Shown one piece after another: positions 24,848 through 31,026 of a stretch of DNA of 45,100 nucleotides (within the stretch, counting starts at the first letter, position 1; each line of letters opens with the position of its first letter). The translations under genes were made by a program, and so were the position numbers. Location: contig CAJFGA010000008.1 in NCBI GenBank assembly GCA_904374385.1, positions 1 through 45,100 of the forward strand, in the 5' to 3' direction. The stretch comes from an uncultured Clostridia bacterium. Its GTDB lineage: Bacteria > Bacillota > Clostridia > Christensenellales > Borkfalkiaceae. The notes beneath the pieces were generated by a model. That model did not search any database. It was not told where the DNA came from and saw nothing but the letters and a program-made list of their open reading frames with translations.

Positions 24848-25816
24848 TTAAAGTCTGAATACGGGTTCTCCGTTTTCAAATTGCACTTCCAAAACGTGTG
24901 CATGGCGATCGGGGTTGTTCAGCGGATCGCCCGAAATATATTTGTCCGAATAATCGCGGTAGTGGAGAATGCACAGCACCTCTCCGTCGTCGCCTGTCGT
25001 AAAGCAGTTATGCCCGGGGCCGAACACCTTCTTTTCGGGATCCGTTTTGAGTACGGGATATCTCTTTTTTGACCAAACATGCGGATCCAAAAGGTCGGCG
25101 TCCTCGTCGGCAGAAAGGATGCCCATGCAGTACATCTGTCCCGTCGCGCTCGCCGAATAGGTCACAAAAATTTTGCCGCCGTGTTTGAGTACGGCAGGGC
25201 CTTCGCAGACCCAAAAGTCGATGCGCTCCCAATCATAGTCGGGGGTAGTCAAAAGCACTTGCACCGTCTTCAGTTTGTTGGGCGCCTCCATTTCGGCAAT
25301 ATACAGGTTAGAGATGCCGAAGCGCCTGTGTACCTTTTCCGCCCAAATAAAGTAACGCTTGCCCCTGTGTTCGAAGGTGGTCGCGTCCAGCGAAAATTCC
25401 GTAAACGAATAGCTGTCATATCCGTTCTTGCGCCTGCCCGAAGGGGAACGGTGCGCCTGCATCATGCCGAGCTCGATCCAAGGGTCGTTCATGGGATCCT
25501 GTCCCGTACATTCGAGCACATAGGGCCGTATCTCCCATATTTTTTTGCTTTCGCCCGCGGCAAAGTAGATGTACCATTTGCCGTCGATGTAGTGGATTTC
25601 CGGCGCCCAGATGTGCGAGGCCATGATGCCTTCCTCGTGTTTGCGCCAAATGACCTTCTCTTCGGCGTCCGTGATCCCGTTGATCGTCGTCGATTTGCGG
25701 ATGCAGATCCTGTCATATGCGGGATAAGTCGCCGTAAAATAATACGTTCCGTCCGTGTGCTTGTAGACGTAAGGGTCGGCCCTGCCGAGCACCAAAGGGT
25801 CATTGTACTTAGCCAT
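24848..25816 (-). CDS. Glycoside hydrolase family 43-like protein, cytoplasmic
   Basis: Predicted five-bladed beta-propeller glycosidase (arabinofuranosidase/xylosidase type). The 322-aa product has no signal peptide. Expected GH43 landmarks occur in order: GRADPYVYKHTDGTYYFTAT (base aspartate near residue 14), HIWAPEIHYIDGKWYIYFAA (the pKa-tuning aspartate region) and FWVCEGPAVLKHGGKIFVTYS (acid glutamate). Lack of secretion implies action on imported oligosaccharides. Substrate specificity cannot be read. It is monocistronic with its own promoter and terminator; the ribosome site (AAGGCGG) is weak. Confidence 0.9.
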   Translation of the reverse strand: MAKYNDPLVLGRADPYVYKHTDGTYYFTATYPAYDRICIRKSTTINGITDAEEKVIWRKHEEGIMASHIWAPEIHYIDGKWYIYFAAGESKKIWEIRPYVLECTGQDPMNDPWIELGMMQAHRSPSGRRKNGYDSYSFTEFSLDATTFEHRGKRYFIWAEKVHRRFGISNLYIAEMEAPNKLKTVQVLLTTPDYDWERIDFWVCEGPAVLKHGGKIFVTYSASATGQMYCMGILSADEDADLLDPHVWSKKRYPVLKTDPEKKVFGPGHNCFTTGDDGEVLCILHYRDYSDKYISGDPLNNPDRHAHVLEVQFENGEPVFRL

Positions 25817-25855
25817 AAATTTTACCGCCTTGTAAATTGTATTTCCTTCTGCTTT

Positions 25856-25884
25856 ATTGTAACATTGCAGGCTTGCGATGTCAA
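25856..25884 (-). promoter_or_regulatory. Promoter of the GH43 gene
   Basis: On the minus strand: exact TTGACA, 17-bp spacer, TACAAT with an extended TGT before it. It lies about 40 bp upstream of the start codon. Confidence 0.85.
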
Positions 25885-25915
25885 TTCGATTTTTAAAAAT
25901 TCTGTGTAAAAAATC

Positions 25916-25954
25916 AAAAAAAATTCGGCAAATTGCAGGTTCGATTTGCCGAAT
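25916..25954 (-). terminator. Leftward intrinsic terminator with no annotated gene in front of it
   Basis: ATTCGGCAAAT / ATTTGCCGAAT, a perfect 11-bp stem, is followed on the minus strand by eight T's. It must end a leftward transcript beginning between here and the rubrerythrin gene. No ORF is present there. Confidence 0.75.
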
Positions 25955-25994
25955 CGTTCACTTAAAAAACAACTCGGCCGGCGCGGCAAACGTT

Positions 25995-26035
25995 CGGCCG
26001 CCGCCTTTCGCGGCGGAGCGGCCGCCGATTTTTCT
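25995..26035. other. Very GC-rich hairpin upstream of rubrerythrin
   Basis: CCGCCGC-CTTTC-GCGGCGG with further GGCCG/CGGCC flanks, followed on the plus strand by ATTTTT. It lies in the 353-bp gap between GH43 and rubrerythrin. Confidence 0.55.
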
Positions 26036-26095
26036 GATTTTGCAATTTCATTTTAAAAAGACTAATTTTGTTGCAAAAGCAACAGTATTTTTGTC

Positions 26096-26111
26096 GTTAC
26101 AATGTTACAAT
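26096..26111 (+). promoter_or_regulatory. Tandem GTTACAAT repeat, probable -10 region and regulator site of rubrerythrin
   Basis: Two head-to-tail copies of GTTACAAT. Each contains a TACAAT -10-like hexamer and the second has an extended TGT; the -35 is unclear. A GTTGC-AAA-GCAAC dyad lies just upstream (26070-26082), and a CCGAGAT/ATCTCGG hairpin (26125-26142) lies in the leader. Confidence 0.5.
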
Positions 26112-26169
26112 ATGAACGAAAAGACCGAGATAAAGATCTCGGAAAAATAAAAATCGAGAGGTTATTGTT

Positions 26170-26700
26170 ATGAAAAGATGTGCGATTTGCGGCGAAATCG
26201 TCGCCGATGATGTAACTGTTTGCCCCGTTTGCAAAGCGACTAAATTTGTCCCCATCGATGACAGCGCGGAAATCAAATTTGCCTGCGTGCACGAAGTGGG
26301 CGTCGCAAAGGGGCTCGACGAAGAAGTCGTAAAGGGCCTGCGCGCGAACTTCGAAGGCGAGTGCACCGAAGTCGGCATGTACCTCGCGATGGCGCGCGTC
26401 GCCGAAAGGGAAGGATATCCCGAAATCGCGGAAGCATACAAGCGCTATGCGTATGAAGAGGCAGAGCACGCTTCTAAATTTGCAGAATTGCTCGGCGAGT
26501 GCATCACCGATTCCACCAAGAAAAACTTGGAAATGAGAGTGGCGGCGGAAACGGGCGCCTGCGCAGGGAAGCTCGAGATCGCTAAGCGCGCCAAAGAGTT
26601 GGGGTATGACGCCATTCATGACACCGTTCACGAAATGGCGAAGGACGAAGCGCGTCACGGCGCAGGCTTCAACGGGCTGTTGAAGAGATATTTCAAGTAA
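26170..26700 (+). CDS. Reverse rubrerythrin (N-terminal rubredoxin-like domain plus diiron domain)
   Basis: Oxygen and peroxide reductase of anaerobes. The 176-aa protein has a rubredoxin-like iron site at the N-terminus (CAICGEIV...CPVCKATKF, Cys 4, 7, 18, 21) followed by a ferritin-like four-helix bundle with the diiron ligands in [32 protein letters not shown] and [12 protein letters not shown]. Classic rubrerythrin has the opposite domain order, so this is the 'reverse' type known from clostridia. Its last 77 coding bases are repeated at 28117, beyond the insert, where the tail reads KD rather than K before the stop. The gene appears intact. Confidence 0.95.
   Translation: MKRCAICGEIVADDVTVCPVCKATKFVPIDDSAEIKFACVHEVGVAKGLDEEVVKGLRANFEGECTEVGMYLAMARVAEREGYPEIAEAYKRYAYEEAEHASKFAELLGECITDSTKKNLEMRVAAETGACAGKLEIAKRAKELGYDAIHDTVHEMAKDEARHGAGFNGLLKRYFK
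26620..26696 (+). repeat. Direct repeat, left copy (inside the rubrerythrin 3' end)
   Basis: These 77 bases (GACACCGTTC...ATATTTCAA) recur at 28117-28193 with one mismatch (GCGCGTCAC versus GCGAGTCAC). Confidence 0.95.
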
Positions 26701-26743
26701 GAAAACGCATATATTGCGGTCAATACGGCTACAAAAACGCATA

Positions 26744-26775
26744 AAAAGGACAGGCAATCCGCCTGTCCTTTTTTC
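26744..26775 (+). terminator. Terminator after rubrerythrin
   Basis: AAAAGGACAGGC / GCCTGTCCTTTT, a perfect 12-bp stem running into TTTTTT. Confidence 0.93.
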
Positions 26776-26936
26776 ATGCCGTTAATGTATGGGTGGAAAA
26801 AAAATGGAAGTCTGTTTTTATCAAATGGCGTTTTTATATGAAAAGTGGAAGTTGAAAAAGGTGGAAATTTTTTGTTGATAAAATCTTGGATTTTGATACA
26901 CATTCTGCACAACCAGCAAAGAGGATGACCTTTCAC

Positions 26937-27118
26937 CTAAAAGCAATCGAAGTTGCTTGCTATCCTCCAAAGAGTTTCCTCAAAGCCATACCACGCCAAA
27001 AGGTTTTTATTGTTCGCACCTTCGGCAAAGTAGTCGCTATCTTCCCATTCCTGAAACATATCCTTTGGGCTTTGCGCCTCTGCCTCCCGCATGGATTCCG
27101 TAAGTAGGGCATTGGTGA
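26937..27118 (-). pseudogene. 3' fragment of an unidentified leftward gene
   Basis: On the minus strand a protein-like frame ends at a TAG at 26937. It reads ...NALLTESMREAEAQSPKDM then FQEWEDSDYFAEG...GFEETLWRIASNFDCF, which looks like real coding sequence. Upstream (beyond about 27118) it passes directly into DNA that codes for LRR repeats on the other strand. The only internal ATG (27092, 51 codons) lacks a ribosome site. I read it as the end of a gene truncated by the rearrangement that also cut the LRR gene. The family is unknown. Confidence 0.4.
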
Positions 27119-27761
27119 AAGTGCATTCTATGGATGCAGCGGGCTGACGAGTATAACCATCCCCGACAGTGTGACGAGTATCGGTGATGACGCATTCTAT
27201 AATTGTAGCAAGTTGACGAGTATAATCATCCCGAACGGCGTGACAAGTATTGGTGAAAGTGCATTCTATGGATGCAGCGGGCTGACGAGCATCACGCTTC
27301 CGTTTTTGGGCAGTAGCGCTGCCGCAACGAGCGTTTCAAGGTCTACATTGTTCGGCTATATCTTCGGCACAAGCAACTATACGGGCAGCACTGCGGCACA
27401 GCAATATTATGGTTATAGGTTTTCTCAAACTTATTATATTCCCACATCGCTTCAGCGCGTGACGATAACGGGCGGAAAAATCCTTTACGGTGCATTTTAT
27501 AATTGTAGCGGGTTGACAAGTGTGACGATCGGCAACGGCGTGACAAGTATCGAAAGCTCTGCGTTCTATGGTTGCAGTAGGTTGACGAGCGTCGTGTTTG
27601 AAAATCCAAACGGTTGGTGGGTGTCTACTTCATTTACAGCGACAAGCGGAACGGTAATTCCCAGTAGCCAACTCTCTAATCCGTCTACCGCAGCAACCTA
27701 TCTAACATCTACTTATTACTATTATTATTGGAAACGCAATTCAATGGGTACAAATAATTAA
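27108..27761 (+). pseudogene. BspA-type leucine-rich repeat protein, 5'-truncated
   Basis: About 217 codons of BspA/TpLRR-like repeats (consensus LTSITIPNGVTSIGESAFYGCSG, 23 residues). Four to five units are interrupted by a non-repeat segment of about 50 residues. The C-terminus (NPSTAATYLTSTYYYYYWKRN) looks natural. The N-terminus with its signal peptide is absent: the frame is closed by TAG at 27105, immediately before a mid-repeat GIGESAFYGC. The track's GTG at 27171 has no ribosome site. A ~40-bp stretch repeats exactly at 27111 and 27250. Intact relatives are surface or secreted proteins; this copy is probably not expressed. Confidence 0.8.
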
Positions 27762-27781
27762 TAGTGAATAAACGTAGAAAA

Positions 27782-27814
27782 GGGCTGTACAATCTGCAAA
27801 AGACAGTACAGCCC
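27782..27814 (+). terminator. Hairpin after the LRR fragment
   Basis: A perfect 9-bp stem GGGCTGTAC / GTACAGCCC with a 15-nt loop, then CTCTCT. Confidence 0.6.
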
Positions 27815-27850
27815 CTCTCTATGTTCAAAATGCAATATTCAGTTGTTCAG

Positions 27851-27887
27851 ACGGCGGCTGTCGTGAGGGGATATGCCGCCGTTTTTG
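27851..27887 (+). terminator. Intrinsic terminator
   Basis: ACGGCGGC / GCCGCCGT followed by TTTTTGTTT, the second hairpin after the LRR fragment. Confidence 0.8.
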
Positions 27888-27891
27888 TTTA

Positions 27892-27957
27892 TTATACAGT
27901 ATTATTTGTCCTGTTCATCTTGCGAAACTGATTTACTCCATTGTTGTTTTGTGACAT
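27892..27957 (-). CDS. Possible 21-aa peptide
   Basis: On the minus strand an ATG is preceded nine bases upstream by a perfect AGGAGGT and opens a 21-codon frame. The product is polar and Asn-rich (begins MSQNNNGVNQ, ends NRTNNTV). No family is recognisable. It lies in the decayed insert, so it may be the remnant start of a longer gene. Only the ribosome site supports it. Confidence 0.3.
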   Translation of the reverse strand: MSQNNNGVNQFRKMNRTNNTV

Positions 27958-28116
27958 GAAAAATGACCTCCTAAGTGGAAAAAAGGTGGACTTTTTCAAA
28001 ATCACACTCTCCATATAAATATTTTAGGTGGAAAAATTTATAGTAAAAATTGACAAAACAAGGCGTTTTTCCATATTTTTCCGATGAATTTGAGGCATTT
28101 ATGCGATTTTCAAAAC

Positions 28117-28200
28117 GACACCGTTCACGAAATGGCGAAGGACGAAGCGAGTCACGGCGCAGGCTTCAACGGGCTGTTGAAGAGATATTTCAAAGACTAA
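28117..28200 (+). pseudogene. Duplicated rubrerythrin 3' tail
   Basis: This carries the right copy of the 77-bp direct repeat, reading [17 protein letters not shown]...YFKD and a stop codon in the rubrerythrin frame. One diiron-site motif is altered (EASHG instead of EARHG). It is followed 21 bp later by a strong terminator, so this may be the ancestral end of the locus. No start codon or upstream coding sequence remains. Confidence 0.85.
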
Positions 28201-28221
28201 AATCGTTATAGACGTTCGTCA

Positions 28222-28250
28222 AAAAAGCACCGCAGAGCGCGGTGCTTTTT
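28222..28250 (+). terminator. Terminator after the duplicated rubrerythrin tail
   Basis: AAAAAGCACCGC / GCGGTGCTTTTT, a perfect 12-bp stem ending in five T's. Downstream, around 28306-28345, is a poorly preserved stretch (GATTTCCCATCGGGGGAAGG) that may be another repeat relic. Confidence 0.92.
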
Positions 28251-28362
28251 GCATATGCCCCGCAGTGCCGGTAATCAGGGGCATAAAAAGCGGTTTGACA
28301 AAAAAAGATTTCCCATCGGGGGAAGGTGCGGCATATCCGAACGGCTCCTTAGATTTTTCCTT

Positions 28363-28402
28363 AATAAAAAAATATCCGTCGGCATGACCGATGGATATTT
28401 TC
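28363..28402 (-). terminator. Terminator of the leftward PH-like membrane protein gene
   Basis: On the minus strand AAATATCC-AT-CGG ... CCG-AC-GGATATT, then a T-run of seven. Confidence 0.85.
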
Positions 28403-28458
28403 TGTATGCTCGCTAACCGATTGCGCAAAATAAGGGCGGACGTATCTTATTTTCGCGT

Positions 28459-28920
28459 TTATTCTTCTTCGTCTGTGCCGTCCGTCGTCGAAACATCGTA
28501 GCGGATCTTGTCGTTTTTGGATAAAATTTCCTTTGTAAATTCGTTATACCATTCGGGTTTGACTACAATGACGGTATAGCGGTCATTTTTAAAATAGAGG
28601 ACAAGTTTGTTCGTCTTTGTAAACAGGTGGACAGATTCAATGTCGGCGATCTTATAGGCGCTCTTGATGATGCCGAACCATAGAACCACTTCTTTATCCG
28701 TGATCTGATAGACGGAACGGATGAGGATGGAAACGAGGATCACGATCAGCAGCACGCAGGCCAGCAAGATCACGACGTGCTGTATGCCGAGCAAAACGGT
28801 GGAAAATCCGTACTTGTCGATCCTGTAAATGGTCAGGCAAATACCGCCCACCGCCGCCACGAGCGCGGCGATCAAAAAAATAAGGATGAGTTTGGAAAGT
28901 TTGAATTTATAGCTCTTCAT
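28459..28920 (-). CDS. Two-TM membrane protein with PH-like C-terminal domain
   Basis: The 153-aa product has a basic N-terminus and two transmembrane helices (about 9-32 and 44-68). The cytoplasmic beta-rich domain (YQITDKEVVLWFGIIKSAYKIADIESVHLF ... LVLYFKNDRYTVIVVKPEWYNEF) resembles bacterial PH-type domains. It ends in an acidic tail. Function unknown. The ATG at 28920 with GGAGG five bases upstream replaces the track's start at 28950. It is transcribed alone from its own promoter. Confidence 0.72.
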   Translation of the reverse strand: MKSYKFKLSKLILIFLIAALVAAVGGICLTIYRIDKYGFSTVLLGIQHVVILLACVLLIVILVSILIRSVYQITDKEVVLWFGIIKSAYKIADIESVHLFTKTNKLVLYFKNDRYTVIVVKPEWYNEFTKEILSKNDKIRYDVSTTDGTDEEE

Positions 28921-28938
28921 GGCATCCTCCGTAAATAA

Positions 28939-28967
28939 ATTGTAACACATATGCCGCCAAAAAGCAA
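28939..28967 (-). promoter_or_regulatory. Promoter of the PH-like membrane protein gene
   Basis: On the minus strand: TTGCTT, 17-bp spacer, TACAAT with an extended TGT. Confidence 0.75.
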
Positions 28968-29071
28968 GAGGTTGCCGACAATTGTCGATTTTTTCTATCC
29001 GTATAATATTCCATTCGGTTTATGTTAAGCGGTGTATAAGTATTTTTTATCCGTTTATACCGTCATTTTGC

Positions 29072-29100
29072 TTGTAAATTGCCTGCAAAAGGTGTAAAAT
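29072..29100 (+). promoter_or_regulatory. Promoter of the ATP synthase operon
   Basis: TTGTAA, 17-bp spacer, TAAAAT, 42 bp before the atpB start. Confidence 0.65.
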
Positions 29101-29141
29101 AACTTCGGGTTTTGAGAAAGCAAACTGTGGAGGTGGATCCC

Positions 29142-29924
29142 GTGTTTGATCCTTCCGCGCAGCTTCTCGCGTTCAACAGCGAGGAACTGCAAGAAAAAGT
29201 TTTTCCGAAAAATGTCATACAGATCGGTTCTTTTGCCGTCAACGACAGCGTGATCTCCGGCTTTATCGTCGTCATCGTGCTGCTGATCGTCGCGCTCATC
29301 CTCAGGCTTACCATCATCCGCAAATGGAAAACGACCCCCACGGGCGGACAGATGTTTCTCGAATGGCTGGTGAGCTTTTTCGATAAGAGTGCGGACGAGA
29401 TGACCGAAAAGTACAGCGGTTTGATGGGGCCGTATACGTTGGGAGCCGCCGCGTACATCTGTTGCGGCGTGCTCATCGAATTGTTCGGCTTGCGTCCCGC
29501 CATTGCAGACGTATGCGCCTGTCTCGCACTTGCGCTGTGCTCGTTTTTGTTCATCCATACGTTGGGTTTTGTCAAAAACAAGCAGCGGCGTCTGCTGCAT
29601 TATGTAAATCCCATCAATATCATCACAGATCTCGCGGTGCCCGTTTCAATGACTTTCCGTCTGTTCGGCAGCATCTTGAGCGGCATGGTGATCATGGATC
29701 TCATCTATATTGTCGTGGAAAGCATTTGGTATTTTGGACTTCCCGTCGTGATCCCCGCGATCCTGACGCCGATCTTTACCTTGTTCCACGCATTGATTCA
29801 ATCGTATGTATTTGCGTCGCTGACGCTGACGTTCGTTTCGGAAGCGATCGAAACCAGGCCAAAGAAGCCGAAAAAAAAGCGAAAGCAGAAAACCGCGTCC
29901 CCGGCGGCGGGCGCGGCGGAATAA
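29142..29924 (+). CDS. atpB: ATP synthase F0 subunit a
   Basis: Membrane stator subunit forming the ion half-channels. The 260-aa product has five or six transmembrane segments. The essential arginine is R173 in SMTFRLFGSILSG and the facing helix carries Gln220 in HALIQSYVF. The C-terminus has an unusual lysine-rich tail (KKPKKKRKQK) ending in an Ala-rich stretch, absent from textbook subunits. I choose GTG at 29142 because GGAGG lies eight bases upstream; the track's TTG at 29112 has no such site. It is the first gene of the operon; no atpI precedes it. Confidence 0.93.
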   Translation: MFDPSAQLLAFNSEELQEKVFPKNVIQIGSFAVNDSVISGFIVVIVLLIVALILRLTIIRKWKTTPTGGQMFLEWLVSFFDKSADEMTEKYSGLMGPYTLGAAAYICCGVLIELFGLRPAIADVCACLALALCSFLFIHTLGFVKNKQRRLLHYVNPINIITDLAVPVSMTFRLFGSILSGMVIMDLIYIVVESIWYFGLPVVIPAILTPIFTLFHALIQSYVFASLTLTFVSEAIETRPKKPKKKRKQKTASPAAGAAE

Positions 29925-29962
29925 ATAACTCTGTTCAACAGGATATCTTACGGAGGTAGGAC

Positions 29963-30217
29963 ATGGAACTTTTAGTCACTATGATGGTAAACTTGCTCGT
30001 CGATATGGGCCCGGCGATCGGCGCGGGCATTGCGGCGCTGACCGGTCTCGGCGCGGGCGTCGGCATGGGCATTGCAACGGGCAAAGCGGTGGAAGCGACC
30101 GCGCGTCAGCCCGAAGCGGTCGGCAAGATCAGAACGATGCTTTTGTTGGGGCTCGCCTTTGCGGAAACGACGGCGATCTACGGGCTTCTGATCAGTATTC
30201 TCCTTATCTTTATGTAA
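29963..30217 (+). CDS. atpE: ATP synthase F0 subunit c
   Basis: The 84-aa hairpin proteolipid forms the rotor ring. Two transmembrane helices flank the polar loop ARQPEA. The ion-carrying glutamate is in [12 protein letters not shown] of helix 2. Thr follows the Glu and a Tyr lies four further on, as in sodium-binding rings, but the helix-1 position usually occupied by Gln/Glu in those rings is Met ([12 protein letters not shown]). The coupling ion is therefore uncertain, with H+ more likely. GGAGG precedes the ATG. Confidence 0.96.
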   Translation: MELLVTMMVNLLVDMGPAIGAGIAALTGLGAGVGMGIATGKAVEATARQPEAVGKIRTMLLLGLAFAETTAIYGLLISILLIFM

Positions 30218-30251
30218 AATTTTATGAAAAAAACTGTGGCAAAGGTGCGCA

Positions 30252-30803
30252 ATGTTTGATTTTATGGCAGATACGATGATGCTGTCGGCGTTCTCGGATA
30301 TGCTCGATAGAATGGGCATCACATGGTCGAGCATCCTTCTCCATTTAATTGCTTTGGTCATTCTTACGGTCGGGCTTTATCTTCTCTTGTTCAAGCCGGT
30401 CAAAAAGATGATCCGCGAACGGCAGGAAAAGGTGAAGAAGATCGAAAAGGAGAACGCCGACCTCAACGAGGAGGTCAAAGAACTGAAAAACAGTTCTGAA
30501 AAGGTGCTCTCCGAAGCGAAAAAAGAGGCTGCCGCCATGCACGAAAGTGCTGTTAAGGTCGCCAATCAAAAGGCAAATGACATTTTAAGCGAGGCGAAGG
30601 CAAAAGCCAAGGCGCTCATCGACCGCACGGAAACGGAAATGGATGAAGAGCGCAAAAAGCTGCAGGCGGACGTGGAGAAACAAATTGCGGACGTCTCGCT
30701 GCTCGTAGCCGAAAAGGTGATCGGGCGGGATATCTCCAAGGAGGACAACCGCCGCCTCATCGAAGCGAGCATCAAAGAGTGGAGCGAAAAGGAAAATGGC
30801 TAA
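30252..30803 (+). CDS. atpF: ATP synthase F0 subunit b
   Basis: The 183-aa peripheral-stalk subunit has one transmembrane helix (about 28-47, LLHLIALVILTVGLYLLLF), then the conserved FKPVKKMIRERQEKV and a long charged coiled coil to the end (VAEKVIGRDISKEDNRRLIEASI). Length and ending are normal, so it is not a b-delta fusion. It overlaps the short delta gene by 8 bp. AAAGGTG precedes the ATG. Confidence 0.95.
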   Translation: MFDFMADTMMLSAFSDMLDRMGITWSSILLHLIALVILTVGLYLLLFKPVKKMIRERQEKVKKIEKENADLNEEVKELKNSSEKVLSEAKKEAAAMHESAVKVANQKANDILSEAKAKAKALIDRTETEMDEERKKLQADVEKQIADVSLLVAEKVIGRDISKEDNRRLIEASIKEWSEKENG

Positions 30804-31014
30804 GGAAGAATTGGTGGCAAAAGTCGTCGTATCCGAAAAGCCGGACGACGGCATTCTGCGTTTGGTCGCGGATTTTATCAAACAACGCGGCTGTTATCGG
30901 GCAGAATATGTCATCGACCCCGATATCCTCGGTGGTATCGTCATACGCATCGGCGACAAGGTTTACGACGGCTCCGTCAGAAGCCGCCTCGAAACCGTCC
31001 GCCAGTCATTGTAA
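30796..31014 (+). CDS. atpH: ATP synthase F1 subunit delta, C-terminal domain only (mini-delta)
   Basis: The 72-aa product matches only the C-terminal part of delta/OSCP: LVADFIKQRG...EYVIDPDILGGIVIRIGDKVYDGSVRSRLETVRQSL. Usual delta subunits are ~175-180 aa, with an N-terminal helical domain (~105 aa) that caps the alpha subunits. That domain is missing here and is not fused to atpF. The gene overlaps atpF by 8 bp and atpA follows 12 bp later, so there is no room for lost coding sequence in the operon. All other subunits look intact. Expression through translational coupling to atpF is likely. Confidence 0.85.
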   Translation: MAKEELVAKVVVSEKPDDGILRLVADFIKQRGCYRAEYVIDPDILGGIVIRIGDKVYDGSVRSRLETVRQSL

Positions 31015-31026
31015 AGAGAGAACATT

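Larger units (their letters stand above)
26697..28116. mobile_element. Decayed insert of about 1.4 kb bounded by the rubrerythrin-tail duplication
   Basis: The segment between the two 77-bp direct repeats looks AT-richer than its surroundings and contains its own terminator, gene fragments on both strands, a BspA-type LRR remnant and a short ORF. Three RGTGGAAA-like motifs lie near its left end and three near its right. No integrase or transposase is visible. Either an element integrated into the 3' end of the rubrerythrin gene and regenerated it, or a second rubrerythrin copy was deleted down to its tail. Confidence 0.55.

Noticed and set aside
25079-25909. 276-aa plus-strand ORF over the GH43 gene
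   Set aside because: Antisense shadow of GH43, which has its own consensus promoter and terminator.
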